A stretch of 64,000 nt of DNA from Morchella semilibera (Eukaryota; Ascomycota; Pezizomycetes; Pezizales; Morchellaceae): assembly GCA_009192285.1 (NCBI GenBank), contig WBVU01000017.1:372001-436000 (forward strand). Direction: 5' to 3'. Both the position numbers and the translations under genes were made by a program. The notes under the pieces were generated by a model that saw only the letters and a program-made list of their open reading frames with translations, had not been told where the DNA came from and did no database searches. This document shows positions 1 through 11,098 of the stretch, in pieces (within the stretch, counting starts at the first letter, position 1; every line of letters starts with the position of its first letter).

Positions 1-905
1 ATCCATTTTTCTAGATCACCAGACGTTGATGCTGCCTCAATGATATAGAGCAGCCCAGTTCTCGCAAAGTCACCAACTCGTCCTTCGTGATGGACATAAT
101 CTATCAATAGATAGAAAAGCGGGAAATCATCCTGCGAAGGGTTACCTGTTAGACTCAAACTCAAAACACCCTCCACAACCCCAACCCATCGCTCTAAGGG
201 CTTCCATATATGAAAAAAAAAAAAAAAATTCGCCGCACCTTGTTTGTAATCCCCGCAAATTTTTGTTGGGGCCCCAAGCTCTCAAACTCCCGGCCACCGT
301 CCTCATCTCCTCTCGTAATAAACCAAGCCTTTAGGATCCCTGGACTCAGCCTAATCTTGGCCGATATGCTGAATAGCAGCTCCACAAATTCGCCCTCGAA
401 AATTGTTTCGCTGTGTTGACTCGTCCTTCTCAAAAACGCAATTAAACTCTGGGCGAAACTCTCCTGAGCCAAAAAGTCCTCCTCCTCGTTGTCAATCAAT
501 GTTGCGAAGGCTGTTATACACTCCCTTATTACTGGCGCAGTACCCGACTGCCCAATTTGTGACAACGATATGAAAACCTGGTTCTCGTAGCAAAAGTTCA
601 TGCACAGCCTCGCAGACCGTTTTTCTTCTTCAATTAAGAGATCTGTCAAGCGTTTTACGTAGCCCCGAAGTTGCTCCTGCGAACTTGGATCATTTTCACG
701 CGAGTTGCGCCATGTGTGCTGAATCGTAGAAGCTACACGGTCAGCTGGTACCCTTTCGAAAAGTACCAATAAGAGCAGTTGGATTCCATGCCATTAACGA
801 TTGCCAGACTTTCTTGAACTTTACTAGACGCTGCTGAGGTGTAGCAGGAGGGGGCTGCTTGCTGGCCGTACTTGAGGAGCCAGATCCTCCGATGAGACGG
901 TTCCA
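1..905 (-). CDS. FHIP/RAI16-like protein (FTS-Hook-interacting family), 5' part, runs off the left edge
   Basis: Proteins of this family join FTS and Hook to link early endosomes to dynein. Reading the minus strand, an exon begins at about 905 after a CTAAC branch site and CAG acceptor, with WNRLIGG and a Q-R-L-V-K-F-K-K segment typical of the fungal N-terminus. The next open frame (about 769 to 239) holds RLTDLLIEEEKRSARLC, FISLSQIG and the LIDNEEEDFL block. A clear 45-nt intron (238-194) contains a 16-T run. The exon 193-1 then reads FPLFYLLIDYVHHEGRVGDFARTG, a strong family signature. Between the first two blocks the frame changes by +1 near 765-775, and no intron of compatible phase was found there, so this join is unresolved. 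The first exon with the start codon, and the C-terminal part beyond position 1, are not identified or not present. Confidence 0.75.
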
Positions 906-3900
906 CTGCAATTGTCAAGTGTTAGCTGTACTCTACTATGCGGCTAGCTCCATGGTCGTCCGGTCCTCTTGTCCGGAGTGTCTCAACCCGTGTTATAGGT
1001 GAGAGACCCCATATGAGAAGTAAGGGCTACATACGAAATCCATATTCAAGGTACTCTGCGGACAAAGTAAAGCTGCTGGTGTACGTGTTTTGTGGTGCTG
1101 TGCATCCTGTGTTTGGCGTGCGGGCCAAAGCTCGACGTCCTGCCAAGACTTGTCTCGGCTTAGTCAGGAGTCAAAATTAGAGTTGTGTTGGAGACCATAT
1201 ATCTAATACATAGAATGATGCTTAGCAGAGATTTTTCCGGTATTAATACCAAGAGGAAATTAGTCGATCTAGAGGCGCGATCTCTCCCGCTGCCATGTAT
1301 ATACCGGTCGATAGTAATGGGGGTCGAAAACATTTGGTCGTAGGGGTTTTAGATTGCAATCTAAATCATAAAGTACAGTATACAACCTATCTGTGAACAA
1401 CCAACTACATATATCTTACGGGAAGCAGGAAAAACAGTGGAACGATGACTAAGCAATTACAGGATCTTTATGCCTTACTAGGACTCGGAGCTACATTCGG
1501 TCACGAGCGAGAATGTTACAGCTTGAGTGTCACCTGAGAACTAGGGGCGGTGGGTTCCAGAAAGGCTCCGGAATGTTGGGGAGATTAGTGATTTGCAGAT
1601 ATTCATTGTGGCGTCGAGTGATATCCGATGATCTGATCGTAATTTCGTTGGTTTCATGTAAGTCATCACAGAGACGCTACGATATGTCTCTCATGGATAG
1701 ACACACTTCTTTTGCAAGTGAATTATTTCGGATCACTACATCTAAGGAGGAACTCAATGCAGGATTTAAAAATTAGTAGGATATATATATATGAGGAGGA
1801 ATCGGCTGATATGTACTGCGCCTGTGCCATTGGCTTCCCTAATAGCTTAGGATTCAACCACACGTACGTAATCGTTGGCATGATGGGGCCCGGGTAACCG
1901 AACCAGGCGTATAGTTTTCACAAGACATCACTCGGCGAAGCGAATGTTAAGGTTTATATAATTATCTGAAAGGCAATGGCTTGACGTCGGTACTTTGCTA
2001 GCGTGACACCCAGAGGAGGGAGAGGGAGGGAGAGGGAGATGGAGAGACAAGTGTTCGGCAGTAATCCTTGACTACCCAATTTCCGCACACCATATCCCGG
2101 TAGGTCATTCAATTAGTAACCCCTGGAGCTATCAGATAACCAATTTTGAACGGGCAAAGGCATGAATTTACATTCTCTAACCTTACTAGCGCAGAGAATA
2201 AAAAAAAACTCATATTCTTTAGAGATGGGCCACCCTCATTTCTTCTCAAGGTGATATCGGCAATATAATCCTCTCAGCGCTGGTTGAGAACAAAATCATT
2301 AATGCCTTCGATCGGAACGATGACCACTGCGCCCACATATTGATCATCTACCACGTGCGCCTCCGGGGATTGTCGTAAACGGAATGGTTTATGGAAAACA
2401 GGTGGTCACGTGCCAAGAGCCGCGCGCGGCTACCAGGAAACGCGTCCTAATGAAGCGAAACACTTGGGGCACCAGATGGTGTTTCCTTTATTTTTTTTCC
2501 CCGTCGGTCACACGGGCTTGAAAGGCCAACGTGACGGGAGCACAGACAACGGAGCCGGGGGTGGAAACCTGAAGGGGATCGGATAGTGAAACTGTAATTC
2601 GATTCGACATTTGAAGGGGGGGGGGATATTCAATTCAACCATAGCCTCGCCTCAACATTTATTACCAAATTTAATGTCCCAGTCTCTCGCGAAGTTTCCT
2701 CAGGGACTGATCAGGTGGTGGTAGAGAAATATGTACCTACTACAACAATAGTAAGCGTATGTTCGAGGTGAAAAAAAAAAAAAAAAAAGTAGGTACAGGA
2801 GTTAAAGTACGTGGGCCTTCATCTCCGCACTGTGCCAATATTAGGCGCAGAGATTCAATGCAGCTGCAAGTAAGAAGTTAAGCAATCAGTACATACCCCA
2901 GAAGATGTACTCTACATTTCCCCCCTGCTTAACAAGTAAACTATCTTAATCTAATTGGTCTAGGGCTAGCGGCTATTGTCTTAAGTTCTTGAGGCCAAGA
3001 CGTTCAAAATGCTACCGGTGAATCGTAACGCAGGAAACCGCAGTGACTGATTTGAATGCATAGCCAAATGGCTATATACATACATGTACCTACACAGGTC
3101 TATGATCTGGTCGGCAATACACTTAACTCTGCTCTCTTATTAGATAGGGTTGAATAGGCACTCCACGTTGTGACCCGATGAACCGCGGTCGTTCCGGTGT
3201 TTCGGACACCATCACGAGCAACTATCACTATCACGGGTAATCTGCAGCATCCTGGAGAAACCCTGATCCTCACTCCACCCTGTATTTAGAGAAAGGGCCA
3301 GTCTATCAAGTAATTTCCCCAAGAGAGATCATCAAAATTTGACAAAGCAGTATTCCCTCCACATTTATCTCCGTAGCCAACCATATCGACGGCCCACGCA
3401 CGCCGCACAACGAACCACATGGGTTGATTGTCCAAGATGGCTTTGCCGTTCGTTGGGGGGGTGGGAAGAGCGAGAGAGAGAGGGTGTAGGTTAAGTTACT
3501 CATGGTCTCATTCATTCTACCCCCCCCCCCCTACATTCGCAGATGAATACTGTGTAGATTGTGGGTAGTTCATATCGGAGGGCATAAGTGTACAACCCGC
3601 TAGAGATAGGGCCAATGTAAATACATGTATGTATGTTGGCCTAGTTTGTCCCTCAACAGGTAATTTGTAATTTGGGGTATTTCAGAGGGGTGCTGCATAC
3701 GCTGGATGGCCACTGCCACAACCCGCTCCTGTTACTCCTCGTTTATAGCCAAAGCAAGGAATACTTGGAACGCTCTAATTACGAATTTGTATTATTCGAA
3801 TGGTGTCTGCTAGAATAACAAAACCCCGAGTTCTTTTTTGCAAAAGGGATCCCTCAATCATTCATTCTTACGAAGCGAATCAAAAATCATCCTCTTCACT

Positions 3901-4130
3901 GCCCGGATTTCCATACTTAGCAATCTGCACATTACTTATTGTGCAACATTCATTCTTTAGATCTATCTATATCGATAATTCCTAACTTCGTGCAAGGCTA
4001 GTCAGTATTTCTGCAGCGGTACATACAGTACGTACGTACGTCTTGCTTTCACCTTCCGCTGCTTCTGACAGTGGAGTCGGGTCATATCAATCAGTCATTC
4101 ATTCAATCAATCAGTCAACGTACAGTAATT
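906..4130. other. Intergenic region, no gene recognised
   Basis: No open frame here shows a protein family signal or sensible splice structure. It contains a GGGAGA-type purine stretch at about 2014-2048, an A17 run near 2771, a T-run near 2490 and scattered TACATGTA motifs (about 3084 and 3622). Just upstream of the kinase start, 4085-4122 is a run of ATTCAATCA/CAGTCA-type short repeats that is probably its 5' leader. Confidence 0.5.
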
Positions 4131-6373
4131 ATGTCCTCACAGCACCAACCACAAAACTACAACTACCAAAGGAAGAGTTCCTCGGGGCATAATCACCTCT
4201 CTGGTCGCCCTCCACATTCTGCTACGCCTCCTAAGGCTTCTCTTCCACCTACCTCTCCTGCTACACCCCCTTCCTCTTCCTCTTCCTCCCCTGCTTCTAA
4301 CATTCCCAACTCCTGGCTACCTGCCTCCATTCCGTTGACCACCTTGTCTACGCCAGACAGTAACCATCAGCAGCAGGATGCTGCCTTGCTCCAACAGCAC
4401 ATATCTTTACACTCCCCCGCACAAACCCCACTTCCCCGCAACTCTTTCCAACCCCACAGATCGCCTACATCGCCTGTTCCATTGTCAGGTCTCCGTTTAG
4501 AAACATCAAACTTAATCGTGGCGTCCACACGATCTAGTCACACGGGGAGATCGCGGTCGACGTCATTCGTCGATTCGTTGTCCCCCGCCTCCGCGACATC
4601 CGCTTACTCACCAGGTGGCCTCGACTGTCTGGCAAGAATGACTCCTCTGCCCTCTCCCATAATTACAAGCGACTCGCCAGGTCCATGGAATAAATACAGG
4701 AGCCGTTCTCTTTCGCGACATCCCTCACAGACGTCGCGATCAATGCCCAGGAGCATCAATGGAAACGGAGAGTCAGTTCTTGTCACCTCAGCTGGTGAAT
4801 CGCTAGCGACAGCGCTCGCCGCGCAGAACCAGAGAAAGATATACCAAGGCTTAGGCCCTACCCCGCCTGGTGCCGAGTTCTCATATAACAACAATGTGTC
4901 TCGTAATGGCGGCGAGTACGACCCAACATCGTCTTTGGCTGTTCCATATGGGCGCAACCGAGACTTGTTCAGGACTGCATTGAGCGGTACGAATGCAGGT
5001 GACGAGGGAGTAGTAGCAAATCTTGACGCAGACGCAGCTGGTGGAACGCGCCTGCGACGTGAGGACTTCTTGGCGCAGCGAAGGTGGACCATTTCATCGG
5101 CTGAATCGAGTCCTGCACTTAGCGGAAGTGCGACGTCATTGTCATCTATCTCCAGTGTCGACACTGCAACAGACCCCGCAGAAGCCAGTGCCCGACTTAT
5201 CAAGAAGCAAAAGCTGGAAAGTTTTGAGGCGAAGACGGTGCCAGATAAAAAAGTACAACGATGGCGCGGAATACGGTTATTGGGGCACGGCACTTTCAGC
5301 AGGGTCATTTTGGCAACCTCAGAAGAATTGCCCGAGGAAATTGATGAAATTAACGAGGAGGAGGAGGGGATCACGATAGAAAGAGAGCCTATTTCGCTGG
5401 ACCCGAAAAAGCTTGTGGCCGTCAAGATTGTCGAGCATGGAGCTGCTGGGGGGGCCTCCAAGGAAAGAGTTGAAAGCTCATTAAAAAGAGAGCTGGATAT
5501 CCTCAACAGTGTCAACCATCCAGCGCTGGTAAGGCTCAGAGCCTACAGCATAGAGCCCACCAGAGCTCTGTTGATACTTCCATACTGTTCGGGAGGTGAT
5601 TTGTTTGATCTGGCTTCAGACACTTCATTCACTATGGAGGCCCCATTGATCAGGCGGATGGCCGCTGAGATTGTCAGTGCCATCCGATATCTACATAAAA
5701 ACGGCATCGTCCACCGTGATGTCAAGTTAGAAAGTATGTTGCAGTAGCTGACCTTTCATCTGATCTTTATTTTTCTGCTTTAATTGTTGACATGCTCGCC
5801 TTAGACGTCCTCATCAACTTTTCGAGATCACGATTACGTGAAATTGCCGACGACCCATACGGAGAACGATACCCGATTACTACACTTACAGACGTCGGAC
5901 TATCTCGTAGGGTTGATTTCGAAAGCGATGACTACTTGCTGACCACCCGCTGTGGTAGCGATGACTATGCCTGCCCAGAGTTGATCATGTCACAGCCGTA
6001 CGACGGGCGAATGACAGATGCATGGGCGCTAGGTGTCTTGTTATTTGCCTTGATGGAGGGCCGCCTTCCTTTTGACCCGCTTCCAGGGTCTTCAGAGCAG
6101 AAGATGAGGAGTAAAACTGCGCACAGAATTGCTCGGTGCGAGTGGAAGTGGGTTAAGCTCGCACCAAAAACTATGGAATTAGCAGATTCTGGTGACTCGG
6201 GGATTGTATTAGACGGCAATGGTCTTGGATACGACGAGGGAATGGAGGGGGGAAAGAGGATCGTTGAAGGTTTATTGAAGAGGGCGTCTAAGAGATGGAA
6301 GCTGGACGCTGTAGAGAACGAAGAGTGGATCAAGGGAGCGATTACCGTGGATCTGAAGGACTCCTGGGAGTAG
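4131..6373 (+). CDS. Serine/threonine protein kinase, fungal Prr1/Prr2-like
   Basis: Two exons, 4131-5733 and 5805-6373, separated by a 71-nt intron (GTATGT..TTAG), give 723 residues. The ATG at 4131 was chosen because the in-frame extension upstream begins only with GTG. Residues 1 to about 370 are Ser/Pro/Gln-rich and look disordered. The kinase domain follows: glycine loop GHGTFSRV, ATP lysine in VAVKIV, catalytic loop HRDVKLEN (restored exactly by splicing), activation segment, then TRCGSDDYACPELIM and DAWALGVLLFALMEGRLPFDP. The usual DFG reads DVG (TDVGLSRR). An acidic insert (EEIDEINEEEEG) lies before the ATP lysine. The GSxDYACPE..DGR.TDAWALGVLL signature resembles fungal Prr-type kinases, but the subfamily is from memory of motifs. 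Substrate and pathway cannot be read from the sequence. Confidence 0.85.
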
Positions 6374-8247
6374 GAGGAGGAGGAGTTGTAATTATCGGGA
6401 CGAATGACCTTTCATATGTTTCCGCATGTATGGCATTGTGAGGGTGTGAGGCATCTTTTCATTTTTCTCCTTTCTCTTTTAGTCTTTTTTTCATATTTCT
6501 GTTGTGGCAGGCCATTGATTCTATGGCTGCGGGGCGGTGTTTTACGATGGTGGGGCGGTTGGGCGGGGATATGGGTCAACTGGGATAAACGTTAAGGAAC
6601 CTCTTCATTTTTCATCTCGTTTTTTTTTTTCTTTTCCAGACTTATTCTTTTTCACGGTCGTGGTGGTTTCTCGATCTTCCTTTTTCTTTCTTTTCTTATC
6701 TGTTCTGCTAACGTGCATTGGGTTAACACGGGTAGAGGAGTACATTCGTTTGGGTTGTGCGCGGGTCTGGATGGGGTGTCAATGGTAGGCAGGTAAGTAG
6801 GCAAGTATGTAGCCAGGGAGGCTGGACAGGCAGGAAGTTGGTCAGTTACATATGTTTAACTAACCCTAACTTCAGTTCTTTCTCCTTCATACTTTCTTCC
6901 TTTCCCGCTGTTTTTTTTTTTCCTTTTCCTTTTCTTTTTCTTTATTCATTTTCCCATCTGTTTTGTCTACTTTTCCTTGACTCCCTTTCCGAGAAAATAA
7001 GCATATAGCCATGAGCAGCGGGGGGGGGGGGGGCCACTTCTGGGATCCCTCAATCTATTTATTTATAGCCAGTTGGTCCTCGCTGTGCATTTTTTTTTCT
7101 GTCTGTCTGTCCAACCAACTACATACCACGTCCTAGCTCGAGTAAGAGCAAAAAAAAAAAATTAAATAAATAAATTCTATGGACTGGATCTTGGTACTTT
7201 ACTTTACCAGCACTCCGATGATCGTCGGCCTGGAACAATTGATATCCCGGGGTGAGCTTGGACGTCATGGTACATGTAGGTACATGTACTTACATCCGAT
7301 AAGTACCGAGTGCTAGGGTGTGCGTGTAGCTGCGGGGGGGGCATAACTGCGATTACTCTTCCTCACCTGTTACTAAACACCAAAAGCACCAGCCAATTAG
7401 TGGCCAGGATCTGTATACAGAACCGCACCCGCCCTATATACAAGTTCTGACGTTTAAGGTTCGGTTTCCGTAAACGTTGGCTAGTCTAGTTCACTGGGGT
7501 AACCTTAAATCCAGCGCTGGACCAGCGCCGGTGGGTAACTGCACGGGGAGCTCTGAGGTAGCCTATCGGCCACCAAGCGGTGCATGACCTAGGGTCAACT
7601 ACTCTACATGTACCTACATAGTACTTACATGTAGTTACTACCGGACGTATACATACTTACCTGGTGGGCTTTAGATACAGCTCCTGGTACTCATTGTTTT
7701 TTTTGCCCTGGCTTACAGCTGCATGTTATGCGTTAATGGTCCATAAGCGGGTGCTGTAGTCAGAATTGGCAGTGGCCACGTACATACCGGTAATTTTGAT
7801 GACCCGAGATCTGATGGTAGTTCGTTCAACGGTTGCTCAATTACTCTATATGATAGTGATTATAAGTCTGGTATATCAAAAACAAGGGGAGACCCAAACC
7901 ACCGCGGCAAGCTGAGGAATCAACCAAGTCAGAGAGTAGCCCATCGTTGCACCATCTCTCTCAGGATTGAAGTCTTCCGGCGGGGGCTCCAGCTACCCTA
8001 AGCGGCCGAGCTGTCCTTTAGGTTTTGTCAGCATGTAGGACTTGAGCTATCCCACGTACCTTGAAGCCATCTTAGGGCCCTGGCCAATCGGGCCCTTTCG
8101 CTCCATGGGTAGGACCACCCCACGGGCCGGAAAGCTTCCGGCATGGCAGGGGTTTTGGCCATAAATAGTGTGCGGTGCCCCCCACAACTTGGCCATTAAG
8201 CAATCCTAGATACATATATCAACAGGAAAAGCTATCATCGAGGGAAT
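6374..8247. other. Kinase 3' region and intergenic spacer, no gene recognised
   Basis: The first 600 bases are T-rich and probably include the kinase 3' UTR. A G14 run lies at about 7020-7033. TACATGTA-type palindromes occur near 7270-7290 and 7607-7635. A CATAAATAG sequence at about 8160 could be a TATA-like element for the downstream secreted-protein gene. No further coding signal was seen. Confidence 0.45.
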
Positions 8248-9384
8248 ATGAAGTATTTCTCCCGCTCACTGCTCCTCTTCAGCTCCCTAGCTGTTGTCTA
8301 CGGGGGGTCGATTCCTAGCTTCATTCCCGAGAGAACCAGCTCTCTCGACACACCCTTCGGGGTACGTATTTTTTTTCTCTCTAAATAATGAGCTTGGGCA
8401 GCATACTGACGCCTTAACAGGCAGGCTTTCCGGCAATTTACGACCTCCGCCAGCCCGGGGCTTCATCCACTGATGGTGGCACTGGCTCTTGGTGGTCTGC
8501 CACCTATCTCAAGTCCTCAAACAACACAAACTACCTTCTAATCACGCACCTCATGCTTTTCTCTTCCCCCGGCATATACCGCGCCTCACTGCTGGACCTG
8601 GACACATTGTCCCTCTACAAGCAGTTCAATCTACCCTTCGTGGATGTCCCGCTGGTCAACCTTGGTGCGCTCCTGGATACCCCTATCCAGCATGACTTTA
8701 CAGCCGTTGGGTCCGAGGGCCTCCCCACCTTCAACACCTGGGCCAAGAACCCAGAGTTCTCGTATAATATCACCTTCCAGCCGAGCTCGCCGATTATCTA
8801 CAACGCGGGCGGAGGGGGGTTCTTGTTCGGGGCCGGGGTTGACATACCAGTACAGCGTGCCGTCCGCGCTCACAACAGGGACATTGCAAATTGGTGGTGG
8901 GGAGGAGCTCACGATTGATGAGGACAACTCATTCACATGGTTCGACCGCCAGTGGGGCACTGCGCTCCCTCTCACGGGCAACTTCTCGTGGTTCCATGTT
9001 CACCTCGATGGAGGGGTCAAGCTGAGTATCTGGGCGGTGGATAATGACGCCCCGGCCCTGAGGAGCAGGTTTGCGACGGTCAGGAGGGCGAACGGAGAGT
9101 TGGACCTGAGAGCAATCGAGTTCCTGCCGGATTATAGCAATGGCGGGTATAGGTCGAGCAAGCTTGACGTGGTCTATGCCACTGCGTGGACGGTGAAGTT
9201 TGGAGAGGAGGTGTTGAGGATTGAAAGTGTAAGACTTGACCAGGAGATGGTTGGGTCGATCGCGTTGGTGTCCAGCTACACGGGGTACGTTAAGGTGAAC
9301 GGCACATTTGAAGGGAAGGCGGTTGAGGCGTTTGGGTCGACTGAGGTTATTGATTTCAAGAACGGCGCCCTTGGGGCTAGTTAA
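8248..9384 (+). CDS. Secreted CrtC/AttH lipocalin-fold protein, kievitone hydratase-like, frame broken once
   Basis: Exon 1 is 8248-8361 and encodes a signal peptide (MKYFSRSLLLFSSLAVVYG). The intron is 8362-8420 and exon 2 is 8421-9384. Conserved features are SWWSATYL, LMLFSSPGIYRASLLDLD, SPIIYNAGGGGFLFG, TYQYSVPSALTTGTL and FTWFDRQWGT, the last a hallmark of the CrtC/AttH fold with a second lipocalin-like domain. Several N-glycosylation sequons (NNT, NIT, NFS, NGT) fit a secreted glycoprotein. Allowing for one surplus base the product is about 358 residues, close to the known length of kievitone hydratase, an enzyme by which plant-pathogenic Fusarium detoxifies a bean phytoalexin. The frame shifts by +1 between FLFGAG and TYQYS (about 8828-8842), in a GGGGCCGGGG stretch with no room for an intron. 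The substrate is unknown; hydratase activity is inferred from family only. Confidence 0.75.
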
Positions 9385-11098
9385 AATAGAGCTAGGCCCG
9401 GTTGGCGGGAGCTTTGGATAGGCCCGGGGATACTTGCATGTACTTTATTCTCATTTCATTTATGTGGTCTAGAGTCCTTTAATTGATATGAAGTAGACGA
9501 CGAGCTAATTGGAGATTTTGTTTATGTGGGGGTTCCTGTGGTGAACAGAGGCAGAAGTCAACACGAACAAGTCCTGGTCAGACTACAGAGAGCACTTAGG
9601 GCTGGGGCTCAACGGGTTGAGGTGAGGGCTAGGGCTGGCCCTCAGCCAGGACCCGCCCAACCTCCGAGCCCGCGCAGAACAGCAGAAACCTACAGGTACG
9701 ATCGAGCAGAGATGCATTGCTAGTAGCACCAGAGCCCGCGCGTCACCAGCAACCCCATGCATATCCACCACGTAAAAAGCCCTTCAAGCCCCTCCCCGCT
9801 ATATGGTAAGTTTTGCATGCCTCCAGGCAGGGCGTGTTCGTGCACGAGACATCACTCGGAACCCAGACCCGCAGAAGTAACCATCTACGTAGTTTTCCCG
9901 CCTCCGCACTTGCGGTGTGTGGTCAAGTCCCCGTCTGGTGCCGGCCGGTGGTAGACAAGACCTGGCCTCCTCTGTGTTGGTGTGGCCGGCCCTCCTCCCA
10001 TGTAGCGTGTGTAGGGCACTTTGTGTCGTCGTTGGTACGGTCGCGGGCGAGTGATACTGTGTGAACCTGCCGGTGCACCCGACGTGGGGGGTCCAGTCCA
10101 GCCGGCGGTACAGGCCAGGCTCTATATTGGCGGGCTAGCTAGCTAGCTGCCGGTGGTGTATACGGGCCTAACTACTTACCTACCTCCCTACTTACCCCCC
10201 CCCCCCCCACCCCCAGCGAAGACCGGTGTCTGCCGGCGGCGAGTGAGTGAGTGAGTGAGTGAGTGAGTGTCAATGCCCCGGTATAGAGCAGCCGTACGTA
10301 ACGTAGCTGCGCTGCCGCCCACTCCCGGGCATGCGTGCATCGAAGCAGGGCCCAGACCAATGGCCACCCAGTCGTTATCTACCCACAGCCACAGCCACCC
10401 GAGCCTAAAGCTAGGGGGTACCTTGGTACTGTTAGCCTCTCTACTCGGCCACGAATAACACCATATGTACATGTAGGTATACTCCACGCCCGCTCCCCTC
10501 GCTCGCTGCAGCGCCGGTTGTGCCCTGCCCTGAGACGGGAGGCGGTGTCAACCAATTAGCCGCGCCGAGTGATAGTCTGTGACCGGTCTCGCTCCCATAC
10601 AGCGAGCCTTGTACTTACTACTCCCGACGTATCCATATAACTGGTCGGTGCGGGGCTATGGACGTACGGGCCGCATCAACATGCGCAGCTCAGGTATAGA
10701 TACACCACCATGTACGGGTCTTTATTCTCGGGCAGTGCAGTACGTGGTGTCCTTGTATGGTGTGGGCCTGTCAGGTCACGGTTGGATATAAATGCAGTGT
10801 CTGGGGCAGCTTGGGATCTCCAATATCCCACCGTCTTCATCTCTCACCTATCCTACAACGCCGCCGCTCACCGGAACTCGTCTTTAGTTGACTATGGTAA
10901 TCTATTGGTCCCAGATCTCTCAGGAAAACCACCACGACTCCAACCAGCGTACAGACTCGCCCTGCGGTCCAGACACATATAATATACATCCAGAACCACA
11001 ACCCCCCCCCCCCCCTCCTTCCCTCAAACACGGTCAGTACGGAGGAATAAACATTAGCTAAGTATATACCTATGTACATGTATCCACCTGCGTCTAAA
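9385..11098. other. Intergenic region with microsatellites, no gene recognised
   Basis: GC-rich spacer without family signal in any frame. Visible simple repeats are a C run at about 10196-10209, a GAGT tetranucleotide tract at about 10242-10269, GCTA repeats at about 10133-10149 and a C14 run near 11001-11014. A short motif also found elsewhere in the window (GAGTGATAGTCTGTGACCG) lies at 10567-10585. Confidence 0.45.

Noticed and set aside
4604-5515. A 303-codon open frame antisense to the kinase
   Set aside because: It lies wholly within the kinase exon, has no recognisable domain and begins at a non-ATG codon.
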